Of a stretch of 64,000 nt of DNA, positions 59,801 to 64,000 are shown in pieces. The DNA is from Lineus longissimus (lineage: Eukaryota; Nemertea; Pilidiophora; Heteronemertea; Lineidae). Positions within the stretch are counted from its first letter, which is position 1. Each line of letters starts with the position of its first letter. The notes below the pieces were generated by a model. It was given only the letters and a program-made list of their open reading frames with translations, was not told where the DNA came from and made no database searches. The position numbers and the translations under genes were made by a program. The stretch lies in NCBI RefSeq assembly GCF_910592395.1, contig NC_088309.1, positions 8,618,501 through 8,682,500 on the forward strand, in the 5' to 3' direction.

Positions 59801-62013
59801 TTTATGTTGCCGCTTAAGTAGCTGCTTTATAATATTATGGGTTTTTTTCTATCTCAGTCTCTTCTTTGTGTTGGTTCTTTATGCGCATTCTGAATGAACG
59901 GACAAAAGAAATTGTAATCGAGGTATAAAAGGGAACATCTTTGCAAAAATACTCCTTGTTTTTTAAGAAAGAGCTAAATAGAGTAGTGAGAAATGTTGGC
60001 AATGTTTTGCTGCTCTAACTACCCGTAGGTGTTCATCCCATGTTTCAAATGCGCACAATAAGCCCTGTGGCATCCATTGCGCTTGCCTTGACTCACTTTC
60101 TGGAAATGGGACTGACGACAGTTAAAAATAGCATTCATGGCTTCGTGAGAACGTACATTATTGTCTAAGAAAATAAAGCAGTCGTAGAAGAAAAAGCAAT
60201 TTTAACTAGGAAAGATGGTACATGTACATACTAGCGCAATCGACTGAGTCACTAGTTAAAGCGAGCTTAGCGTATTCTTGTAGCATCGTATATTTTATCA
60301 TGGAAAGTCATTGACGCCAGACCCATAACAATTGCTTCAACAATAGATTGAGCTTCGGATTACATGGTAACACGTCTGTAGATCGTAGACCACGATCCGA
60401 TCCGATTCAGCAAGACTCGGCACTAATGAGACCATGTTGCATTTGAATTATTCACACGAACAAGCTTTGATTGAGGGCCAGAATTAACGCACGTCTTTTC
60501 ACTGCTCCCATGCACATGATACAATGCGCGTTTTATTTTGAAATAAATCTTATTTAAAATACTGAAAGAAATATCGTAATGCACATCGTAATTTAAATGA
60601 TGCTAATGCAACACTGATTCGCTTCGGTGGTAATGGAGCAATCACAATGCTTTGAAACACCCACGCTGTATTACAACATCATGCACGTCAAGAAATTCAT
60701 CCCCCATATGGTGAAGTGCTAGCTTACAGAACATCCTTCTTGCGTAAATACAGAATCAATTATTCAAGATGTTTTGACTACATTTATAGCCACACAAGGT
60801 AAATGTACCCCAAGTATAAGAGCGGTGCTGTATGAAGTGTTGATTATTGATGTTTGGAAACTATGACATGGCGTATATGTCTTGTAATGAGAGTAAGCTG
60901 GGAATTACCTCTGATAATCGTCCACCTTTCATCCACCAGTCACTCTAGAAAGCGCCTATCGAACTCATCTAGGCAGACCTTATTATTTCAAAAGTGGTAC
61001 GAACTTTGAGCAGTAGCAATATGATTATTACATTCTATCATCGTAATATGATTTCCACACAATTTTGCTCCTTGACATCACTCCCATTTCCACCTGCTCC
61101 TTCTATCAATGTAGTGCCTCGGGGTATTAATGAACATGCAATGTTGCAATTTCCAACTGTATCTCCAAGGCATTGGAAGCTAATTGTTGTCAGAATGATA
61201 CGCCGCATTCTATGGAGGAGATTGCTATTGAGGAATGCTGATGTTGATGCTCGTTATGTGAAACTTGGTGTTTGTGCTAGAAGTGCTGACCTGAGCACTA
61301 AACGTCGGTCGAACGTAACAACACTTAAAAGTGCGCAATTCAACACCTCCCATGTCAACTGACCCGCACTCTTAAAACGAAAGCGAGCTTTGGCGCTTTT
61401 GAAGCTTTAAACAACATATGCGGGCACATAATTACGCATGAAAAAACACTGACGGCTTGCGCTGGTGTTTCATACACCTGAAAAACCTTATTGGGTAATG
61501 ATTGCATACTGTTTCCGCCGATAAAGGTGTAAACCTCATAAATATCTCTCCTCCGGAGTCTCTGGTTTTCTCCTACTTTACATTACAAATAGCCCAATAC
61601 TGTTGATACAGCTAATAATATCCTAGCTGACGCTCAGCCCTCTACTCAAATAGAATGTATATACACCTTCTGAAGAAGCAACATGAATGAAAGATTTGAA
61701 TTGATTTGAATTCAACATATTCTTAGTGTTTTTCACGCTCAACAATGAAATGGTTCTATATTGTTTTAACAAATACACTAAATCCTACTACAAAAATACA
61801 CTAAAGTTAAAACATTTTAGCAACATTCTGATGCTCGACCTAGAATATTTAGACCTGCAAAACATCAAGAGTAGATAAAGTCTTGAGTTCCTACATAAAA
61901 ATATTAATCAATATCTATGATCGAAACTTGGTTGATAATTTAAAATGTTTACTTACAGCCACGAACTGTGCAGATGTCAGTTTTCCCTTGCCGGAAAATG
62001 CGTTGCCTAATGA
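20759..62013 (-). CDS. Six-EF-hand calcium-binding protein (calbindin/calretinin/secretagogin family), N-terminus missing
   Basis: Twelve coding exons on the minus strand, listed separately, join in frame to 268 residues plus stop when one of two EF4 exons is used. Family members have about 260-275 residues, so only a short N-terminal exon is missing. The loops are all canonical: EF1 DRDGNGHIDKTE, EF2 DTNFDGKLEMNE, EF3 DKDRSGYLEIDE, EF4 DTNKDGKIELSE or DTNRDGKIELAE, EF5 DRDGNGEIESEE, EF6 DTNKDGKLNREE. The linkers LPTEDNFL after EF2 and LLPVEENFL after EF4 are hallmarks of this family. In vertebrate calbindin and calretinin EF6 is degenerate; here EF6 and its CDTNKDGK context look more like secretagogin, while EF2 looks calretinin-like, so orthology needs a tree. 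Such proteins are cytosolic calcium buffers and sensors in neurons and endocrine cells. EF3 and EF5 share 45+72-nt exon splits, a trace of internal duplication. Confidence 0.95.
21347..21418 (-). CDS. EF-hand gene exon, second part of EF5
   Basis: 72 nt, phase 0 in and out, AG acceptor and GTAGGT donor. It starts inside the EF5 loop (DGNGEIESEE) and continues with the exiting helix LIALMKDVLEREGS. It has the same length and the same split point as the EF3 exon at 27709-27780. Confidence 0.95.
21731..21775 (-). CDS. EF-hand gene exon, first part of EF5
   Basis: 45 nt, phase 0 in and out, donor GTAAGA. It encodes LSKEVFNDIFSHYDR, the entering helix and first two loop residues of EF5. It is homologous in length and sequence to the 45-nt EF3 exon at 28148-28192. 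Confidence 0.95.
22104..22158 (-). CDS. EF-hand gene exon, EF4-EF5 linker
   Basis: 55 nt, entry phase 2, exit phase 0. Joined to the final AA of either EF4 exon, its first A completes a Lys codon. It then encodes LLPVEENFLCQFASKEKS, the family's conserved linker after EF4. Donor is GTACGT. Its phase 2 entry fits both EF4 alternatives equally. Confidence 0.95.
22159..24535 (-). other. EF-hand gene intron, nothing else seen
   Basis: About 2.4 kb of A/T-rich intron between the linker exon and EF4 exon b. The frame at 23863-24186 on the plus strand has a CSKCSKKF string but no zinc-finger spacing. No third EF4-like exon is present. Confidence 0.7.
24536..24633 (-). CDS. EF4 alternative exon b (mutually exclusive candidate)
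   Basis: 98 nt between a CACTTTCAG acceptor and the donor AAA|GTAAGC, phase 0 in and phase 2 out. It encodes AINPQMINGYRDTIIEL, the loop DTNRDGKIELAE and LSK. It is the downstream partner of exon a, with 25 of 33 residues identical and the same length and phases. It reads straight into the linker exon at 22158. Confidence 0.95.
24634..24694 (-). other. 61-nt intron between the two EF4 exons
   Basis: A very short intron with a good donor (GTAAGTTAGC), a possible branch site (TCTAATAG) and a polypyrimidine-AG end (TCTCTTCACTTTCAG). Introns near this size limit can block splicing of the flanking exons to each other by steric hindrance, one known way to enforce mutually exclusive use. Confidence 0.85.
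24695..24792 (-). CDS. EF4 alternative exon a (mutually exclusive candidate)
   Basis: 98 nt between a CAATTTCAG acceptor and the donor AAA|GTAAGT, phase 0 in and phase 2 out. It encodes AINPTMISDYKHTIINL, the loop DTNKDGKIELSE and LSK. Relative to exon b the differences are T/Q, S/N, D/G, K/R, H/D and N/E in the entering helix and K/R and S/A in the loop. All calcium ligands are kept in both. Using both exons would add 98 nt and shift the frame. Confidence 0.95.
25711..25956 (-). other. Candidate orphan or alternative terminal exon, unknown
   Basis: An 82-codon frame begins right after a GACATTTAG acceptor at phase 0 and ends in TAG. The peptide is protein-like, with a TNFKLLFLEGFKVGNVVGY stretch followed by FIWWCV, and I recognise no family. 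It is on the same strand and phase as the EF3 donor at 27709, so it could be an alternative last exon that truncates the calcium protein after EF3. No AATAAA was seen close downstream, which weakens the idea. Confidence 0.22.
25995..26060. repeat. Two-copy 33-bp tandem repeat
   Basis: CACCAACACTCTTACTAA occurs at 25995 and, with one change, at 26028 (period 33), within an EF-hand gene intron. Confidence 0.8.
26788..26833. repeat. Two-copy 23-bp tandem repeat
   Basis: TGCTATTCGTATATATT is followed by TGAGAG, then repeated with small changes, period 23. Confidence 0.8.
27709..27780 (-). CDS. EF-hand gene exon, second part of EF3
   Basis: 72 nt, phase 0 in and out, acceptor CTTTTTACAG, donor GTAATG. 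It encodes DRSGYLEIDELEGFLRDL followed by LLHNTE. Joined to the preceding exon it completes the EF3 loop DKDRSGYLEIDE. Confidence 0.95.
28148..28192 (-). CDS. EF-hand gene exon, first part of EF3
   Basis: 45 nt, phase 0 in and out, acceptor CCATATAG, donor GTAGGG. It encodes LTSVEFLKIWYHYDK, a typical LTS-x-EF entering helix of this family, and ends two residues into the calcium loop. Confidence 0.95.
28951..28998. repeat. Perfect 17-bp inverted repeat, 14-bp loop
   Basis: AAATTGATAATGCATAA at 28951-28967 is exactly reverse-complemented at 28982-28998. A run of ATT/ACT trinucleotides follows immediately. It could be the remnant of a small foldback element. Confidence 0.85.
32238..32349 (+). 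repeat. Three dispersed copies of a 17-mer
   Basis: ATTGTGTTTCTAGAAAT occurs at 32238 and 32280 and, with one change, at 32333. Spacings of 42 and 53 bases suggest a decayed short tandem array. Confidence 0.7.
32685..32770. repeat. Foldback element, 36-bp arms, 14-bp loop
   Basis: Arms 32685-32720 and 32735-32770 pair at about 30 of 36 positions. The inner part is close to perfect (CGCCTATTCCATTGTTCGAC against GTCGAACAATGGGATAGGCG). Most mismatches are transitions, as expected for an ageing palindrome or MITE. Confidence 0.85.
36402..36509 (-). CDS. EF-hand gene exon, EF2 and linker
   Basis: 108 nt, phase 0 in and out, acceptor TGATTTTACAG, donor GTATGT. It encodes LEKY, the loop DTNFDGKLEMNE, then LALMLPTEDNFLNEFRNEVA. 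The LALMLPTEDNFL part is the calbindin/calretinin signature after EF2. Confidence 0.95.
36510..37719 (-). other. 1.2-kb EF-hand gene intron
   Basis: Intron between the EF1-EF2 linker exon and the EF2 exon. No repeat or nested gene was seen. Confidence 0.7.
37720..37800 (-). CDS. EF-hand gene exon, EF1-EF2 linker helices
   Basis: 81 nt, phase 0 in and out, acceptor CTTCTAG, donor GTAAGT. It encodes ALLIDVLKDTENPSPSPEE and then IRDLKQKV: the exiting helix of EF1, a Pro/Ser-rich turn and the entering helix of EF2. Confidence 0.93.
38222..38278 (-). CDS. EF-hand gene exon, EF1
   Basis: 57 nt, phase 0 in and out, acceptor ATTTTTCAG, donor GTAAGT. It encodes LFKKY followed by the full loop DRDGNGHIDKTE and LD. 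All ligands are present. Confidence 0.95.
47787..47798 (+). repeat. Run of 12 G
   Basis: An uninterrupted G12 tract within GGGCGAGGGG...GATCC. It is a possible length polymorphism or G-quadruplex-prone site, and a likely place for sequencing error. Confidence 0.9.
47840..48010 (+). mobile_element. Probable degenerate tRNA-derived SINE
   Basis: AGGCGTCCGCCTCATAACCTGAAGGTCAAAAGTTGTAGACCC resembles the anticodon-to-T-loop part of tRNA-derived SINE heads, with a decayed B box. It is followed by a tail with CTTGCTTGGTGTCTGGCGTT, a type of sequence I associate with invertebrate SINEs. No clear 3' tail or target-site duplication was seen. Confidence 0.3.
49249..49471. mobile_element. Foldback/MITE-like element, 94-bp arms, 36-bp loop
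   Basis: Arms 49249-49341 and 49378-49471 are reverse complements with only two substitutions and one single-base indel. The inner ~65 bases pair perfectly. Within each arm the motif CATGCTTCAC occurs twice and the near-palindrome GGTTCACTCGTGAACC occurs once, giving nested folding. No coding capacity and no evident target-site duplication. The near-perfect arms imply recent insertion, gene conversion between arms, or selection on the hairpin. Confidence 0.9.
51365..51480 (+). mobile_element. Probable tRNA-derived SINE remnant
   Basis: CAATGGGACAGCGTCCGG, then GTTATCAGAAGGCCGTGGGTTCGAGGCT, reads like an A-box region followed by a near-consensus B box (GGTTCGANNCC, one mismatch) with a D-loop to anticodon-like spacing. 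The following CTTGACGAGGCTGGGGAATGAAAG resembles a SINE body. It does not fold as a complete tRNA by eye. Confidence 0.4.
52840..52858. repeat. Small perfect hairpin
   Basis: CATGCGAG-TGT-CTCGCATG, an 8-bp perfect inverted repeat with a 3-base loop in a GC-richer patch. Confidence 0.85.
56228..56418 (-). other. Candidate Cys-rich terminal exon, unknown, low confidence
   Basis: After a GTGGGTTTCAG acceptor, a phase 1 frame runs 63 codons to TGA. It encodes a peptide with six cysteines spaced C-x8-C-x11-C-x6-C-x8-CC and ending in a double Cys. A second frame (start at about 56409) is also open with hydrophobic content. No signal-peptide exon with a matching phase was found upstream on the minus strand, and no AATAAA is close, so this is only a lead. 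Confidence 0.18.
61957..62013 (-). CDS. EF-hand gene, first visible coding exon (N-terminal segment)
   Basis: 57 nt, phase 0 in and out, acceptor CTTTCTTTGCAG, donor GTAAGT. It encodes SLGNAFSGKGKLTSAQFVA. The LTSAQF string matches the LTASQF/LSANQF start of EF1 in this family. It contains no Met, so an upstream exon must supply the start codon. Confidence 0.92.
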
Positions 62014-64000
62014 CTGCAAAGAAAGAAAGAGACTTAATGAGTAATGAATGAAAATAATGCATATGTTTGGTAACATGCTTTCTATACGTTTTCAGGTGCA
62101 AAGGTATTTGGATAAAGGCGCCATGCAAGTTCATTATCGTAAAAGTGGTTGCATGAAAAGCGATTGATAACTCGTTGTGGTAAAATATTCTCAATCAACG
62201 ACTCCGAAGACATGAAATATATGAGTGGCCTGCCAAATTATAAGCAACAGCCGCCGTTTTAAGTACATTCAGGTGAATGTCCTTTGTAATATCATCGATT
62301 CAACTACACGGCCCAACAGTCATATGCATCTACTCTTTCGCAAAAGAAACACCCCATCTCGTAGAGGTGAGATGGTCCACATAATCAACGACTCCGAAGA
62401 TCAGATATATGAGAGGCTCAGCCCAATTATAAGTAACTGTCGCCGTTCTAAGTACATTCGGGTGAATGTCCTTCTCTATGTATCATTGAGGCAATAACGA
62501 AACTTTACAGTAAATAGCCCAAAACTATAAACATCTACTCTTTCGCAAAAGAAACACCAAAACAGTTATATGTAGACATTTCTTTGACCAATAATTTCGA
62601 ATATCAAAGAAAGTAAAAGCGATGCCTGGGGAAGCTCCGGTTTACAACGTGTCTCTTGCTTCAGTGTGTTCGGGTGGCTGTCATTCGCCTTGTATAAACG
62701 ACAATCTAGGTACCGTCACCCGGGAAGTTGCGCTAGCTGGGGATGCGTTCCCATGGAAATATTGGGCAGGGTTGCTGTAAACAAGCTAAGTGTATGAAAT
62801 ACAGGCAGGGAGTGGTTCTGGCGACGACCATTCACTGATGGTTATACTGGAACATGTGCCTCGATTGATGAATAGATATGAATTGTTGCCGGTACGTGCC
62901 GTAAACCTCTTGCTATACGATATTAGGACGGAATTAAAGATGAGGGTTAAGGACTTACGGGAAGTATTTTCAATTTTTTTCAACTTCAAATATTGACAAA
63001 TGGCACGTGTTCTGAATAGATTATTGAACAAGAAAAAATGCACCTAACCCACAAGCTTCAAGCCATAATATAAATTTCCTTAATCTTCACCGTAACCAGG
63101 CCCAACATTAACGCAAGTATAAAGCAGTGAGTGAGGCCGAAATATCGCCGTTCTGTGCACCAACCAACCTCGAATATCTCGTCCAATACCGCGTGTTTAG
63201 TGCAGTGCCCAGGGCAACTAATACATCCAAAATATTGAGTGTCAAGTGCGGTGCAAACAAACTAATTAGCTTATCCGGCCATGTATTTGAGGTATCACAA
63301 ATAATCTATTTGGTCGCTAATAAATCGATTTGCTTTTCATCATCAAGCACATTAATCGACTTGCGGACTACTCGATCGATGTTGTCAATTTGTAATCTAT
63401 TGATATCTGCGGTAATTGATTGTCAATTACTGTCGTTATGCGTGTCGGGAGAGTGAGCCCTCTTCAGAAGCATCAGTGTTTTTCATTCTACGATGACAGA
63501 TGATGCTCAGCTAGGAGTCAAATTGAATGTTTATCTGGTGATGTAAATTTGCTGCGGTGAGGAAATTGAAAGGGATGATAAATCATGGATAATTTGTTAT
63601 ATCCCAGTGCTTCAAAAGCTTACATAAAATACATGTGTATACTGAAACGATACCTTAAGCTTGAGCATGTTGAATAGCATAATGTATATATTGAATAAAT
63701 CCTGGTAGACAAATATCTCTAGTCGAGATTTTAACCCGCTGCCCAGTTATTAGCGACAACTCTGACAAATTGTTCAGTTTAGTTCTGACAAATTGTTCAG
63801 CTGTATCCGAAATTTGTCTCCAAGTCGATGTCATGGTAACTGATTGCAAAGCCACCATCAACTGTGGCTAGGGTAGCATTCACCAATGTTAGAAACCCAT
63901 CAAAAATTAAAATTCACTCCGCGTTAATATCATACATTTCTGACGGATGTATTAGACCTTTAAGTGTTGGAACGTTCCTGTGTACACCAGTCGCCTGATA
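62014..64000. other. Upstream intron/flank of the EF-hand gene, start exon not found
   Basis: I searched the minus strand for an ATG followed by a phase 0 donor and found none I trust. An ATG frame at about 62211 (MSSESLIENIL...) has no good donor. The start exon may be tiny, or lie beyond 64000. The region carries the tandem duplication at 62194-62558. Confidence 0.6.
62194..62558 (+). repeat. Two-copy ~190-bp tandem duplication with a central stem
   Basis: ATCAACGACTCCGAAGA begins copy 1 (62194-62353) and copy 2 (62384-62558). Both end in CATCTACTCTTTCGCAAAAG AAACACC. Between them CCATCTC-GTAGAG-GTGAGATGG (62354-62375) can form a short stem. The copies are diverged by substitutions and small indels. 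Confidence 0.85.

Larger units (their letters stand above)
38279..61956 (-). other. 23.7-kb first visible intron of the EF-hand gene
   Basis: By far the largest intron of the gene. No convincing nested gene was found on either strand; frames up to 122 codons (for example 60994-61362) lack motifs and splice context. It contains a long foldback (49249-49471), a G-run (47787-47798), two tRNA-like SINE remnants (about 47840-48010 and 51365-51480), a small perfect hairpin (52840-52858) and one weak Cys-rich exon candidate (56228-56418). A long 5' intron often holds enhancers, but none can be named from sequence alone. Confidence 0.7.

Noticed and set aside
60994-61362. 122-codon plus-strand frame.
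   Set aside because: No family features or splice context; length is within chance expectation for a 64-kb window.
63655-63861. Minus-strand 68-codon frame as the start exon of the EF-hand gene.
   Set aside because: It ends in a stop, contains a short internal direct repeat (CTGACAAATTGTTCAG twice), has no phase 0 donor and shows no similarity to family N-termini.
1-64000. CRISPR arrays, bacterial operons, phage or rRNA genes.
   Set aside because: No regular spaced repeats, no operon-like gene packing and no rRNA signature; the sequence is clearly intron-bearing animal DNA.

Overview
The window is animal nuclear DNA. Short coding exons sit between consensus GT...AG introns with frame-consistent phases, and large non-coding introns, AATAAA signals and frequent ACATGTA/TACATG words fill the rest. 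The gene content (K2P potassium channel, calbindin/calretinin/secretagogin-type protein, PAN-domain secreted proteins, GT62-type glycosyltransferase) and compact foldback repeats suggest a marine invertebrate, such as an amphioxus or a lophotrochozoan. I cannot fix the species. All confident genes are on the minus strand.

Layout. (1) 1-3806: no confident gene; probably intron 1 of a K2P channel whose first coding exon is 3807-4365. That exon stops inside the GYG selectivity-filter codon. (2) 4475-18528: a two-copy direct tandem duplication. Unit 1 is 4475-13150 and unit 2 is 13151-18528. Each unit carries an intact four-exon gene for a ~200-residue secreted protein with a signal peptide and two PAN/apple-like modules (6361-8261 and 14711-16951). 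Unit 1 also carries a 3.15 kb segment (9808-12960) that unit 2 lacks. It holds a single-exon GT62/Anp1-like type II membrane glycosyltransferase with a Ser/Thr-rich tandem-repeat stem (10313-11857). (3) 18529-20292: mostly empty, with one weak Cys-containing ORF. (4) 20759-62013: one six-EF-hand calcium-binding protein gene of the calbindin/calretinin/secretagogin family. I resolved 12 coding exons by reading splice sites by eye; only the extreme N-terminus is missing. All six calcium loops are canonical.

The most interesting feature is in that last gene. EF-hand 4 is encoded twice, by adjacent homologous exons of exactly 98 nt with identical phases, separated by a 61-nt intron. Because 98 is not a multiple of three, a transcript containing both, or neither, shifts frame. 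This is the signature of mutually exclusive exons and predicts two protein isoforms that differ only in EF4. The first visible intron (23.7 kb) holds repeats, including a nearly perfect 94-bp-arm foldback element at 49249-49471 and tRNA-like SINE remnants. I found no convincing nested gene there. The genes do not form a pathway: they are independent loci, linked only by position and, for the PAN/GT62 cluster, by the duplication.
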